Notes: a model not told the origin generated them from the sequence alone. A stretch of 56,323 bases of DNA from an uncultured Armatimonadota bacterium (GCA_903833215.1 CAILEM010000134.1:1-56323); one strand, 5' to 3'. Shown: positions 8,563 to 17,123, counted from the stretch's first letter. Program-made: numbers and translations.

Positions 8563-9333
8563 ATGGATCCTTCAATGGACATCCCAATTGACCTCCTGCT
8601 AGACCGCCTTTACGACGAACTAGTCTATTGCATCAAGGACGGCGTTCCTCTTCCTAACCCCCATGTGTATCGACGGCCTTGGCACCGAGATGCCGCAATG
8701 ATGGCGATGGTTTTAGAGCGAGTTGGTGAAACGGAGCTTATTCGCGATTGGATACTGAACCTGGAAGCCCCCTATGATCGGAACAATGGAGGGATCGAAG
8801 AACCCGATAACCTGGGACAGGTCCTGTTTCAATTGGGTGTTGCAGGGGCAGACCATTCTCATCCATTAGCAACGAAGACAATTGAAATCGCGAAGACACG
8901 GTTGGGTTCAGAAGGACACCTGGTTGGCCAAACAGATTTTGCCTTCCATCCCGTCTATCAGACGAAGTGGCTCAACTACGGCCTTAAGCGCATAGGACTC
9001 AACGAGCGATATCCCATCCCAAAGCAATACGACTCGTATTCCGCTCTTTTCTGGATGGATGACAAAGAAAGTCACGTAGCGGGTCCGCCGTCGATAGACC
9101 TCGGGAACACTCACTACCCTTACCTTCAATGGGCGGAAGCTCACTTCCACGGAACGCCCCCTCCATATGAGCTGTTGGGCCGCGGGAAATGGCTCACTTG
9201 GGAATCCAATGCGAGTCATGCCGACTACACTCCCGCGGATGGTTCCTTGGGAGAACCTATTTGCACACCCCACTCCTGGCATGCGGCTGAGGCGTGGCTA
9301 TATCTCGATGAAATCCGTGAGAATATCGGCTAG
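8563..9333 (+). CDS. Hypothetical protein, possibly alpha/alpha-barrel glycosidase-like
   Basis: A 256-residue soluble protein rich in Trp, His, Tyr and Pro. Segments such as YRRPWHRDAAMMAMVLERVGE, NNGGIEEPDNLGQVLFQLGV and HSWHAAEAWLYLDEI look like the helices and loops of an alpha/alpha-barrel carbohydrate-active enzyme, but I cannot place it in a named family. There is no signal peptide, so any substrate would be cytoplasmic. The in-frame starts at 8563 and 8575 are both possible; a TTTACAAT sequence overlaps the first. It is not evidently co-transcribed with the DinB-like gene 79 bases downstream, which has its own TAGAAT promoter. Confidence 0.5.
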   Translation: MDPSMDIPIDLLLDRLYDELVYCIKDGVPLPNPHVYRRPWHRDAAMMAMVLERVGETELIRDWILNLEAPYDRNNGGIEEPDNLGQVLFQLGVAGADHSHPLATKTIEIAKTRLGSEGHLVGQTDFAFHPVYQTKWLNYGLKRIGLNERYPIPKQYDSYSALFWMDDKESHVAGPPSIDLGNTHYPYLQWAEAHFHGTPPPYELLGRGKWLTWESNASHADYTPADGSLGEPICTPHSWHAAEAWLYLDEIRENIG

Positions 9334-9412
9334 ATGGGACGAGCAAGGCACCAATCCAAGGAACTGAACTGATATTAGTTGACGTGTTCCATAGAGTAGA
9401 ATCTCGCGCACT

Positions 9413-9880
9413 ATGAGTTCAGAGCCGACCGCAGTAAGAGGGCTGAGAAATGCCTTCAAAATATTCCTCAAAGATCTTCAGTCGCTTCCCGACGAGGCTT
9501 TTGACAAGAGCTTTGGACCGAAGACACGCACGGTTGAGGATATCGTTTACGAAGTCAACCTAGTGAATCACGATATTGGCATGGTCATTCGAGGTGAAGC
9601 ACCACCACCTTGGCCCGACGGCGGATGGATTAAGGCACCTGCGGATTTCAAGGGCAAAGCAGTCGTTCTGAGTGCCTTTGAGGAGTCCAGTGAATCCATC
9701 CTGTCTACGGTAAGCACCTACTCTGCAGACCAACTAGAAGAGAAGATTAAGACCGAAGATGGGGAAACAACGCGCTCCGAAAGGTGCCGGTTCATGACCC
9801 TTCACCTTTGGTATCACAGCGGCCAACTTAACTTCATCCAGACACTCTTGGGCGATGATGAGTGGCATTGGAATAGCTAG
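9413..9880 (+). CDS. DinB-superfamily four-helix protein
   Basis: A 155-residue protein of the DinB/YfiT metal-binding four-helix-bundle superfamily. The first metal-ligand His lies in NLVNHDIGMV near residue 53 and the other two in the C-terminal helix LHLWYHSGQLNFIQTLLGD, the typical HxxxH...GQ arrangement. Characterised relatives are thiol transferases or metal-dependent hydrolases and some are damage-inducible; the substrate here is unknown. A TAGAAT -10 at 9397-9402 ends 10 bases before the ATG, so the leader would be only a few bases long. Confidence 0.8.
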   Translation: MSSEPTAVRGLRNAFKIFLKDLQSLPDEAFDKSFGPKTRTVEDIVYEVNLVNHDIGMVIRGEAPPPWPDGGWIKAPADFKGKAVVLSAFEESSESILSTVSTYSADQLEEKIKTEDGETTRSERCRFMTLHLWYHSGQLNFIQTLLGDDEWHWNS

Positions 9881-10032
9881 GGCGCTCGGCAGCCTGATTT
9901 CGTTCGGCGTGGGCACGTGCAACCGACTTGTCCGTTTTGGACTACGGACTGACGCGATTGAACTGGTATTGCGGAGGACGGCTCAACTATCCTGATCTCC
10001 TGTCCAACGACTTCGTTGGCATGAGGTCACAG

Positions 10033-10824
10033 ATGAGCCACACCACCCCAATACCCACTGCCGACGAGATCCGAGCCCAATTCCTCGAGCACGGCTACTA
10101 TCATGCAAAAGGGGTCTTTTCCCCATCGGAGGTCGCCGAACTTGAGCGCGATTTTGATCGTATCGTGCACCAACTCCTAAGCTCTGACGAAGAGACCAAT
10201 GCCCGCTGGTCAGGGCCCGAGATGGACAAGATGAACGTGAGCGACACCATTGTCACCCACACCCACAACGTCCAGAAATATTCTGCCGCTTGGACAAAAG
10301 CACTTCTTCACAAGGGATTCTTGGACGTAGCCGAGGCGATTTTAGGTGAGGACATCGTGCTTCACCACACCAAGCTGTTCCAAAAGCCCGCAGAGAATGG
10401 AGCTCCATTCCCAATGCACCAGGACTGGGACTACTTCCCAAGCGTGAAAGATACGATGATCGCTGGCGTCATCCATGTGAGCCGAGCGACGGACGAAATG
10501 GGATGCCTTCGGGTTTTCCCAGGCACACACAAGCTTGGCCGACTCGATCAATCCAACGGTCACTCTGATGGCGAAATCCTGAGGAATTATCCGATTGAAA
10601 AAGCGATGCCTGTTGAAGCGGAACCTGGCGACGTGGTGTTCTTCCACTACTTCACCATTCACGGTTCCTACCCAAACCGCTCGCAGGACATCCGAAAGAC
10701 CGTGCTCGTCCAACTACTCTCGGGTGATGACCGAATCGAAGACGGGATCGGACACCCCAATGCTCGAATTGCTCTGCGCGGATTCAACCACCACATCACT
10801 CGTTCGATCGCTAACGAAGACTAG
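10033..10824 (+). CDS. Phytanoyl-CoA dioxygenase (PhyH) family protein
   Basis: A 263-residue Fe(II)/2-oxoglutarate-dependent oxygenase of the PhyH family. The iron ligands are visible as the HxD of PMHQDWD (His129, Asp131) and a distal His at about 210 in FTIHGSYPN; the Arg near 221 in QDIRKT is placed to hold 2-oxoglutarate. Family members hydroxylate lipids, secondary metabolites or amino acids; the substrate is not evident. I chose ATG 10033 because a GAGGT ribosome binding site lies 6 bases upstream; longer starts at 10021 and 9928 give a nonhomologous leader. It converges on the ECF sigma gene, with a hairpin between them. Confidence 0.8.
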   Translation: MSHTTPIPTADEIRAQFLEHGYYHAKGVFSPSEVAELERDFDRIVHQLLSSDEETNARWSGPEMDKMNVSDTIVTHTHNVQKYSAAWTKALLHKGFLDVAEAILGEDIVLHHTKLFQKPAENGAPFPMHQDWDYFPSVKDTMIAGVIHVSRATDEMGCLRVFPGTHKLGRLDQSNGHSDGEILRNYPIEKAMPVEAEPGDVVFFHYFTIHGSYPNRSQDIRKTVLVQLLSGDDRIEDGIGHPNARIALRGFNHHITRSIANED

Positions 10825-10829
10825 ACGGG

Positions 10830-10860
10830 TAGGGGTATGTCGTGCGGCGCCATGCCCCTA
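10830..10860. terminator. Bidirectional hairpin between convergent genes
   Basis: The 10-bp arms 10830-10839 and 10851-10860 (TAGGGGTATG with CATGCCCCTA, one G-U pair) enclose a GC-rich 11-base loop. The hairpin lies between the ends of the PhyH and ECF sigma genes. There is no strong U-tract on either side. Confidence 0.5.
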
Positions 10861-10879
10861 TTACGTTGATTATCGCGGC

Positions 10880-12295
10880 CTAACTGGCCGGCAGCCAACT
10901 CAACGCGCGTTGAAGCAACTCGTGATACGAACCCTTCGGATAGTTTGAATCTTCCCGAATGGAGGTGACTTCTGCTTCCCTGACGACGATTGTTAGGGCC
11001 TGCACGCCAAGTCGAACTGCGAACTCCTCTCGGGAGATCCCATGCCGTACCATGTACTGCTCCACAAAACCCGTGTGGACGAACGGATAGCAGTCATAGA
11101 TCCAAACCATCGAGAGCCCAAGCAATGGGTCCTCGATCTGCCCGAACGGATAGACGACTTCGCTTAAACTTCCCTCTTTCACCCGATACCAGTTCGGGAA
11201 GAAGTGTAAGTAGCTGGTGTAGCTTAGTCGCTTGTCTGCGCTCCTGACGTGAGGTGCCAATTGCTCCATAGCGTCCTTGAATAGGGACTGCTCAGCCCAA
11301 GGTCCTGTGTAGGAAATGAGGCGACCAAAGCGATCTTCCAAGGTCTCCGTCGCAACGCCAAGTTCTCGTGCCTTCTCCGTGAAAGCTTCGAATCGGTCGA
11401 GGATGTCGAGAGTTATATCGGTGGCTGTTCGGAACCGATGATACGTGCCGTCCATAGTCCATTGGGTTAGGTTTTGTCCGTCAGGAGTCTTCCAGAGACT
11501 CCAATTAGCACCCACAGCAGTCGTAGGCCCACCCACAAGGGTCGGGGTTGCAATGCCAGCCGCCTTGAGGTGTGGCAGCATCGCAGAGAGTCGGTGGTCC
11601 ACGTCCTTGCGAACGTCGACAGTGATTTGCTCGCCATTCAGGTTGACGATGATCCTCTGTGAATATGGGAGCCACATTTCTGGATCTGTCGTTGCTGACT
11701 CGACTGTCGAGCCAGGAAAAGCATTATCAATCAGTTGTTTTACGATGGGATCAAGTTGCATATATGGGTCTTCTTGGAGAGATCGAAGCTCGCGACGCAG
11801 ATGGCGCTTGGCCGACTGGAGTCGGCTCCGCACTGTTGCGACCGCGACATTCAGCGTCTGAGCAATGTCCTCATGCTTGTATCCGGCAACGAAATCCAAG
11901 ACGATGGTTTCGCGCTCAGCTGGAGAGAGCACTTCAAGGCCCGCCCAAACCGCTAGTCGATCAGCGATTTCTGTTTCTTCCGATTCACTTCCGATTTCTT
12001 CAGCGGACATGCTCGGCACGCTCCGTGTAGCTCGCCGTCGACGGAAGTCGAAACTCTGATGGAGAACGACTTGACGTATAAAGCTGGGCAATGCATCGAT
12101 ATCCCGGACCTCGCCAAGGCGAATGCTCAGCTCAAGCAATGCATTTTGGGAAACATCCTGAGCATCATCCGGATCTTCGAGAATCCGGTGAGCCATCCGA
12201 TAGACATCATTTCGCCACGCTTCAAGGAGCGCGACCATTGCTGATCGCTCACCCTGACGAGCCCGAATGATAAGGTTCGACTGTTGTTCGATCAC
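10880..12295 (-). CDS. ECF sigma factor with long C-terminal domain
   Basis: A 471-residue protein. Residues 1-175 are an ECF sigma factor: region 2 with the DDAQDVSQNALLEL core (residues 42-55) and region 4 with YKHEDIAQTLNVAVATVRSRL as the -35 reading helix-turn-helix. Residues 185-471 are an extra domain of about 285 residues containing a SnoaL- or GyrI-like beta-rich segment (WSLWKTPDGQNLTQWTMDGTYHRF), whose exact family I cannot name. ECF factors with such extensions usually lack a separate anti-sigma and are thought to be controlled by the extension itself; no anti-sigma gene is next to this one. The start is GTG 12295, with a TATTCT -10 ending 6 bases upstream. Confidence 0.8.
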   Translation of the reverse strand: MIEQQSNLIIRARQGERSAMVALLEAWRNDVYRMAHRILEDPDDAQDVSQNALLELSIRLGEVRDIDALPSFIRQVVLHQSFDFRRRRATRSVPSMSAEEIGSESEETEIADRLAVWAGLEVLSPAERETIVLDFVAGYKHEDIAQTLNVAVATVRSRLQSAKRHLRRELRSLQEDPYMQLDPIVKQLIDNAFPGSTVESATTDPEMWLPYSQRIIVNLNGEQITVDVRKDVDHRLSAMLPHLKAAGIATPTLVGGPTTAVGANWSLWKTPDGQNLTQWTMDGTYHRFRTATDITLDILDRFEAFTEKARELGVATETLEDRFGRLISYTGPWAEQSLFKDAMEQLAPHVRSADKRLSYTSYLHFFPNWYRVKEGSLSEVVYPFGQIEDPLLGLSMVWIYDCYPFVHTGFVEQYMVRHGISREEFAVRLGVQALTIVVREAEVTSIREDSNYPKGSYHELLQRALSWLPAS

Positions 12296-12301
12296 TCCGG
12301 A

Positions 12302-12307
12302 AGAATA
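12302..12307 (-). promoter_or_regulatory. -10 element of the ECF sigma gene
   Basis: On the minus strand TATTCT is followed by 6 bases (TCCGGA) and then the GTG start. The spacing places the transcription start on the start codon, so the message would be leaderless. Confidence 0.5.
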
Positions 12308-12404
12308 GGCGCAACGACTCGAAAAAAGTGATGATCACATCGGAAACATTCTCCAACTTTTGTTCACTTAGCATTTTCCAACCAACAACCGACCCTGAAA
12401 AACG

Positions 12405-12410
12405 TAGAAA
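12405..12410 (+). promoter_or_regulatory. -10 element of the MFS gene
   Basis: TAGAAA is followed by 5 bases and ATG 12416; no ribosome binding sequence is present. It fits the leaderless pattern seen elsewhere in the window. Confidence 0.45.
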
Positions 12411-12415
12411 CCTGT

Positions 12416-13669
12416 ATGGGAGAAACGTTTCGAGCTTTGCGATCTCGAAACTACCGCCTTTTCTTCATCGGCCAAACCCTCTCCCTTACCGGCAGCTGGA
12501 TGCAGACCGTAGCGATGAGTTGGTTGGTCTACCGGCTCACTGGCTCAAAAGTGATGCTTGGCACGGTTGCGCTGGCATCTCAGATTCCTATGCTAGTGGC
12601 GGCTCCCATTGCGGGAGTCATCACGGATAAGGTCAATCGCCAGAAGCTACTCGTAATGACGCAGGCGCTCGCCTTGATTCAGGCAGCTGTTCTTAGTGCA
12701 CTGGTTCTGACCGGGCACGTACTTCCATGGCATGTGATCGTGTTAAGTGCCTTTATCGGCATCGTCAATGCGTTCGACATGCCGGGCAGGCAGGCATTTG
12801 TGCCAGAACTTGTTGAAGACCGAAAAGACCTGTCGAACGTTATCGCCCTAAACTCCGCGCAGTTCAACTTAGCTCGACTTATCGGTCCGGTTGTAGCTGG
12901 TGTGACCATTACTCTTGTTGGCGAAGGTGTCTGCTTCCTCATCAACGCGGTGAGTTTTTTGGCCGTCATCTGGGCGTTGTTACAGATTCATGTCACAAAC
13001 GAGCGACAGGTTGTCAGCACCCAAAATCCGCTGGCTGAACTCATCGCAGGGGCAAGATATGCTTGGAAAATCCAACCCATCCGAGCTTTACTCGGCCTGA
13101 TCTCCGTAGCGAGTTGTGCGTCCGGCTCCCTTCAGCAAGTCTTCCTGCCGGTGTACGCTAAGGAGGATTTCAAAGGGAACTCGAGCACGCTCGGCAACAT
13201 GTACGCGGCAGTCGCGGTGGGTGCGTTGGTTGCCGCATACATGCTCGCAAAGCGCAAGAGCATTGTCGGGTTGGGACGTTGGATCATCATCTCGTCCTTT
13301 ATCGCAGGAATCTCCGTTGGCCTTTTCGGCATAGCCCCCAATGTATGGGTTGCCATTCCGATCCTTATTCTTCACGGGTTTGGAGGAATGAAGCATATGG
13401 CGGCAACAAACACCCTTATCCAAACGATCGTTGACGACCATATGAAGGGGCGAGTGCTGTCGTTTTATGCCATGGCGATGGTCGGAGCGATGCCGGTGGG
13501 CAGTTTCCTGTCGGGAATCATGGCTGCACACTTTGGATCTGCCGAAACGCTGTTAGTATTTAGCCTTTCAAGCATCCTCGCGTCGCTCTTGTTTATACGG
13601 GCCTTCCCTACTTTTCGCCAAGAGATCAGACCTATTTACGAACGGAAAGGTATCGAGTTCTCAACCTGA
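12416..13669 (+). CDS. MFS transporter (EntS/MFS_3 type exporter)
   Basis: A 417-residue integral membrane protein with about 12 hydrophobic segments. The N-terminus FRALRSRNYRLFFIGQTLSLTGSWMQ is the hallmark of the MFS_3 subgroup that includes the enterobactin exporter EntS and multidrug exporters, and the cytoplasmic loop GVITDKVNRQKLLVMTQ matches the family's loop 2-3 motif. It probably exports a small molecule by proton antiport from the inner membrane; the substrate cannot be told. It is divergent from the ECF sigma gene across 120 bases, so that factor could regulate it, but this is inference. Confidence 0.85.
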   Translation: MGETFRALRSRNYRLFFIGQTLSLTGSWMQTVAMSWLVYRLTGSKVMLGTVALASQIPMLVAAPIAGVITDKVNRQKLLVMTQALALIQAAVLSALVLTGHVLPWHVIVLSAFIGIVNAFDMPGRQAFVPELVEDRKDLSNVIALNSAQFNLARLIGPVVAGVTITLVGEGVCFLINAVSFLAVIWALLQIHVTNERQVVSTQNPLAELIAGARYAWKIQPIRALLGLISVASCASGSLQQVFLPVYAKEDFKGNSSTLGNMYAAVAVGALVAAYMLAKRKSIVGLGRWIIISSFIAGISVGLFGIAPNVWVAIPILILHGFGGMKHMAATNTLIQTIVDDHMKGRVLSFYAMAMVGAMPVGSFLSGIMAAHFGSAETLLVFSLSSILASLLFIRAFPTFRQEIRPIYERKGIEFST

Positions 13670-13688
13670 AGAATCACAAATCAATGGA

Positions 13689-14381
13689 TTAGGATCGCCG
13701 GAGGCGGAATGTGATTCTTCCTGATGGAATAGTGATCTCCCCTTCTGAAGACCTGACTGCTCCCGTTTTCAGATTGATTCTTGCGGTAGATGTAAATCCT
13801 GACGGTCCGGTCTGAGCCTCTGAAATTTTCTCACTCGTTTGGATACTCAGGTCTAGTTTGATCGTACAGTCCTGACCTCGGCCCTTGGCATAGGTACCAC
13901 TACCGGAAACATGAACATTGCCTTCGAACTCAGTGTCCGCAATTTGAAACGTAGAATCGGCAGCCACAGGCTCTTTCGGCACGTACCAACTCAAAATGGG
14001 AAGGACAAACGTGCTGTTGGCCCCGGCAATCGCCAGGCCCTCTGGGAAGCCTGTTGGGTTCAAACGGAAGGCGGCAGATCCAAAGTTCTTCGTTTGAGGC
14101 GCAGCTCGTCCGTCGTAGCTAGCCTTCAAATGTCCAAAGGTCGCCGAGACCTTCTCATAGGGTGATTTATCATCGGAAAGCTCCCCAAGCAGCTTGAGTT
14201 CGAACTCATAGTGAGCTTTACCCATGTCACCTTCCCAGTCCATGACGACGGAATAGCGCTCGATCTCCTTTTTGTGAAGCGTCCTCAAGATCGGTGCAGG
14301 ACCCACTTGAGTTTGTGCAATCACACCAAAAACGGAGAACAGGGAAAGGACAACCACGATCAAATATTCGACGACTTTCAA
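13689..14381 (-). CDS. Exported protein of unknown function
   Basis: A 230-residue protein with a clear signal peptide: KVVEYLIVVVLSLFSVFGVI, then AQTQ cleavage near residue 23. The mature protein is rich in beta-strand (YSVVMDWEGDMGKAHYEFELKLLGE) and repeats of Ser/Thr/Gly, which suggests a periplasmic or surface beta-sandwich; no named family is recognised. The start is TTG 14381 with a TAGGAT sequence upstream. It converges on the MFS gene with a 19-base gap. Confidence 0.55.
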   Translation of the reverse strand: MKVVEYLIVVVLSLFSVFGVIAQTQVGPAPILRTLHKKEIERYSVVMDWEGDMGKAHYEFELKLLGELSDDKSPYEKVSATFGHLKASYDGRAAPQTKNFGSAAFRLNPTGFPEGLAIAGANSTFVLPILSWYVPKEPVAADSTFQIADTEFEGNVHVSGSGTYAKGRGQDCTIKLDLSIQTSEKISEAQTGPSGFTSTARINLKTGAVRSSEGEITIPSGRITFRLRRS

Positions 14382-14465
14382 AACCTAATCATCCTATCTT
14401 TCGTGGTACATTACTCGAACGGCGCTTTTTGCGTCCGAAATACACCCAGGAGGAAAGTGAGAAAC

Positions 14466-14519
14466 ATGACACCTATTGCCACACCCACCATCACGCCTAC
14501 CTGCGGCTACCGATTCTAG
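14466..14519 (+). CDS. Possible 17-residue leader peptide upstream of rsgA
   Basis: ATG 14466 opens a 17-codon frame, MTPIATPTITPTCGYRF, preceded by a perfect AGGAGG at a long spacing of 12 bases; an in-frame GTG sits only 3 bases after the AGGAGG. A TACATT -10-like sequence near 14409 could drive it. The Thr-Pro repeats could slow ribosomes, which would suit a leader peptide, but nothing else supports function. It lies in the 240-base gap between two divergent genes. Confidence 0.25.
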   Translation: MTPIATPTITPTCGYRF

Positions 14520-14621
14520 ACATCGTACTAGATCGTTCTCAACTGCTTGACTAGGCACCCTTTCGCCTCTTTGCATGACCGACATGTCGTCGGCGTGCCA
14601 TGACCGAATTCCATCAGGTCA

Positions 14622-15713
14622 ATGCAGAAAGAACAACAGAAGATTTTTAATGAGCGCCTTTCGTCGCTCGACACAAATGAACGGAAGAAACTCTATAAGC
14701 GGGCGTCAATGGTGCGAAAGCTCACCCAGAACAAGCGCAAACCACAGGATGATGAGACGGTTCGGAAGTCCAAGTCCCTCGACGAAATCGTGCTCCAACT
14801 TCTGTTGCAGGAAGAGAGCGAAGCTGCGACTGGGCCAGCGACGGGCCACGGCACCGTCGTTTGGTTGGGACCTAAAACCTGTCAGGTTCGCAGCGGGGCG
14901 TCGATCACAGAGTGTGCCCTCAACCGACTCCATTCCGTTGCGATCGGCGACCGTGTGAATTTTCGTCCTCACGGTGATACCAACGCGATCCTTCAGGTTA
15001 TGCCAAGGACGACTGTATTGTCGAGACCAGATGTAGCCAACGGGAATGTCGAAAGAGTGATCGCGGCGAATATCGACATTGTTGTCGTGGTGGTTTCGGT
15101 CGTCGCTCCCCCGCTCCATGCTCGAATTATCGACCGGTATATGGTGGCCATCCAGCGGGGTGGGGCAAAAATGGTTCTCGCTGTGAACAAAATCGACCTT
15201 TTCGATGAGTCAAACAGAACTGTAGAACTGGAAAAGCTGAGACCCTACGACGGAATGCTCACCATGATTCAATGCTCTTCGGAAAGTCATGATGGCATCG
15301 AGGAATTGCGCCAGCTACTTAAGGGGCAGACCTGCGCCTTTGTCGGCCATTCTGGTGTGGGGAAATCCTCACTGATTAACGCATTTGAACCAAAGTTAGC
15401 GATCTTGACCGGTTCGGTTTCAGAAGGCTATGGCAGGGGGACGCACACCACCACATCATCTACTCTCCACGAGCTTTCAGGCGGAACTCGTCTCATTGAT
15501 ACGCCTGGAGTTCGGAGTTTTGGGCTATGGGATATCGACGCGGCGGGTCTCGCTTGGTACTTCCCAGAGTTTGAGGAATTCCGTCAGACGTGTAAATTTC
15601 GAGACTGCTCTCATACCCATGAACCGCAGTGCGGAGTGAAGGATGCTGTCATGCGCGGGCATGTCTCCCAGGCTCGTTACGATACATATTTGAGGATTCT
15701 TACTTTCCTATAA
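14622..15713 (+). CDS. rsgA: Ribosome small-subunit GTPase RsgA
   Basis: A 363-residue circularly permuted GTPase. An OB fold near residues 75-125 is followed by the G4 motif NKID (about 189), G1 GHSGVGKSSL (about 241), a switch region GRGTHTTTSS and G3 DTPGVRS, then the C-terminal zinc site with Cys-Lys-Phe-Arg-Asp-Cys-Ser-His and a later Cys. RsgA binds the 30S subunit and promotes its final maturation and the release of RbfA. The N-terminal 70 residues, charged and helical, extend beyond the usual start of the family, and the protein is slightly longer than typical bacterial RsgA. The stop codon forms part of a TATAAT promoter for the next gene. Confidence 0.93.
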   Translation: MQKEQQKIFNERLSSLDTNERKKLYKRASMVRKLTQNKRKPQDDETVRKSKSLDEIVLQLLLQEESEAATGPATGHGTVVWLGPKTCQVRSGASITECALNRLHSVAIGDRVNFRPHGDTNAILQVMPRTTVLSRPDVANGNVERVIAANIDIVVVVVSVVAPPLHARIIDRYMVAIQRGGAKMVLAVNKIDLFDESNRTVELEKLRPYDGMLTMIQCSSESHDGIEELRQLLKGQTCAFVGHSGVGKSSLINAFEPKLAILTGSVSEGYGRGTHTTTSSTLHELSGGTRLIDTPGVRSFGLWDIDAAGLAWYFPEFEEFRQTCKFRDCSHTHEPQCGVKDAVMRGHVSQARYDTYLRILTFL

Positions 15714-15714
15714 T
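15709..15714 (+). promoter_or_regulatory. Consensus TATAAT -10 spanning the rsgA stop codon
   Basis: The last rsgA codons CTA TAA followed by T make a perfect TATAAT. Transcription would start near 15721, giving a leader of about 40 bases that carries an AGGAC ribosome binding site before the ATG at 15762. Confidence 0.6.
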
Positions 15715-15761
15715 CTTAACCGGTGTAAATTTGGCGTCGGAGTAGCTTAGGACATCCAAAA

Positions 15762-16241
15762 ATGAAGAAACTCACCCTCGCATTAATCGTAGCGCTAGCG
15801 GCGTCGCTAGCCATAGCTCAAGGCCCAGGCGGCAAACCTGGCGGACCCGGAGGCCCTGGTGGCCCTGGCGGTCCTGGTGGCGGACGGGGTCGAATGGACC
15901 CGAAAGCACAACTCAAGAAACTAACCGATGATCTCAAGCTTTCGCCAGCTCAGGTCAAGCAAGTTTCGACCTTAATTGACGGCCGTAAGACAGAAATGGA
16001 CAAGCTCCGTGCTGCTCCCGGCGAACGAGAAGCAAAGCGACCTCAGATGATGAAAATCATGCAGGGTTTCAACGACAAGTTGAAGAAGATTCTCACCAAG
16101 GATCAGTCAGCCAAGTATGAAAAAATGCAGGCTGAAATGAGAGCTCGCTTCGGCGGTGGACGAGGCGGTTTTGGCGGCCCAGGCAAGGGTGGCCCCGGAA
16201 AGGGTGGACCTGGTGGTCCTCCGAAAGCTGGCGGTAAGTAG
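15762..16241 (+). CDS. Spy/CpxP-like periplasmic protein with Gly/Pro-rich ends
   Basis: A 159-residue exported protein: signal peptide MKKLTLALIVALAASLAIAQ, then a PGGPGGPGG collagen-like tract (residues 22-43), a helical core with the LKLSPAQVKQVSTLI segment that matches the LTxxQ repeat of Spy/CpxP and heavy-metal-resistance proteins, and a second Gly/Pro/Arg/Lys-rich tail (residues 128-159). Spy-like proteins are small helical chaperones or stress sensors of the periplasm. The flanking low-complexity tracts could make it stick to the envelope. It has its own TATAAT promoter and AGGAC ribosome binding site and ends in a strong terminator. Confidence 0.75.
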   Translation: MKKLTLALIVALAASLAIAQGPGGKPGGPGGPGGPGGPGGGRGRMDPKAQLKKLTDDLKLSPAQVKQVSTLIDGRKTEMDKLRAAPGEREAKRPQMMKIMQGFNDKLKKILTKDQSAKYEKMQAEMRARFGGGRGGFGGPGKGGPGKGGPGGPPKAGGK

Positions 16242-16251
16242 CCCCAGAAAC

Positions 16252-16290
16252 AAAAAGTGCCCCAAGTTGAAAAACTTGGGGCGCTTTTTA
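16252..16290. terminator. Strong bidirectional intrinsic terminator
   Basis: The 17-bp arms 16252-16268 and 16273-16289 (core GCCCCAAGTT with AACTTGGGGC) around a GAAA tetraloop, with A-rich and T-rich outer ends that give U-tracts in both directions. It serves the Spy-like gene on the plus strand and surE on the minus strand. Confidence 0.9.
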
Positions 16291-16352
16291 TTTGCTTAGT
16301 CGTCCTTCCGTGGCCCTTCCGTGAAGAGTGAATGAGCCTGAAAGTTAACTCA

Positions 16353-17123
16353 CTATTTTTCCCGAGAGCGCATTTCGGTTTCCAGCTGCTTCATAAGTTC
16401 ATGGTTGGTCCAGTCAAGACTCACTGGAGTTATGCTGACAAATCCCTCGTCAACCGCTTGAACGTCCGTTCCGGGCTGATTGGGTTCCATAACCACTACT
16501 CCACCTTGCCAATAATAAATTCTTCCCCAAGGATCACTTCGAGCCTCAACTCGATCCTGATAAACCCGTTGCCCCATCTGCGTAATGCGATGTCCCCTCA
16601 ACTCGGGATAAGCGATGCTGGGAATATTTACATTGAGGAAGGAGAGTCGTCCTTGGGGTGCCGTCACCAACATCTCCCAGTTTTCTTCCAACCATGCCGC
16701 TCCGGTCTCATAGTGAATGGGGGCTCCACTGACAAACAGTGCCATGCTAAGCGAAATACTTCGAATGCCATTGATGGTTCCTTCCATCGCTCCCGCGACG
16801 GTGCCACTGTAAGTGATATCGAACCCGAGATTCGGCCCATTATTGATGCCGCTCAAGATCAGATCACACCCATCTGGCCAGGCCACAGTAAGTCCAACAT
16901 TCACACAATCCACAGGTACGCCATTGACTTCTATAGCTTCGATACCGGGCCACGGGTAAGGTGTGGCACGCAACGGGTCCCGCATTGTCATTGAGTGCCC
17001 ACAGGCTGATCGCTCTCGATCAGGAGCTACAATCTTGACTTCGCCAAATTTCGACGCAACATTAACGAGTGCCTCCATGCCGGGGGCTCGAATTCCATCA
17101 TCGTTCGTAATTAAGATCCGCAT
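16353..17123 (-). CDS. surE: 5'/3'-nucleotidase SurE
   Basis: A 256-residue SurE family phosphatase. The metal-binding acid pair is in the N-terminal ITNDDGIRAPG (Asp8, Asp9), the conserved Ser is in DRERSACGHSMT (Ser39), and the Asn of SGINNGPNLG near 92 completes the site. SurE hydrolyses nucleoside monophosphates and short polyphosphates and is linked to stationary-phase survival. ATG 17123 is preferred over 17150 because it gives the standard MRILITNDDG start and has an AGGGTGG ribosome binding sequence. It is transcribed away from the cyclase gene and ends at the shared terminator. Confidence 0.95.
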   Translation of the reverse strand: MRILITNDDGIRAPGMEALVNVASKFGEVKIVAPDRERSACGHSMTMRDPLRATPYPWPGIEAIEVNGVPVDCVNVGLTVAWPDGCDLILSGINNGPNLGFDITYSGTVAGAMEGTINGIRSISLSMALFVSGAPIHYETGAAWLEENWEMLVTAPQGRLSFLNVNIPSIAYPELRGHRITQMGQRVYQDRVEARSDPWGRIYYWQGGVVVMEPNQPGTDVQAVDEGFVSITPVSLDWTNHELMKQLETEMRSREK

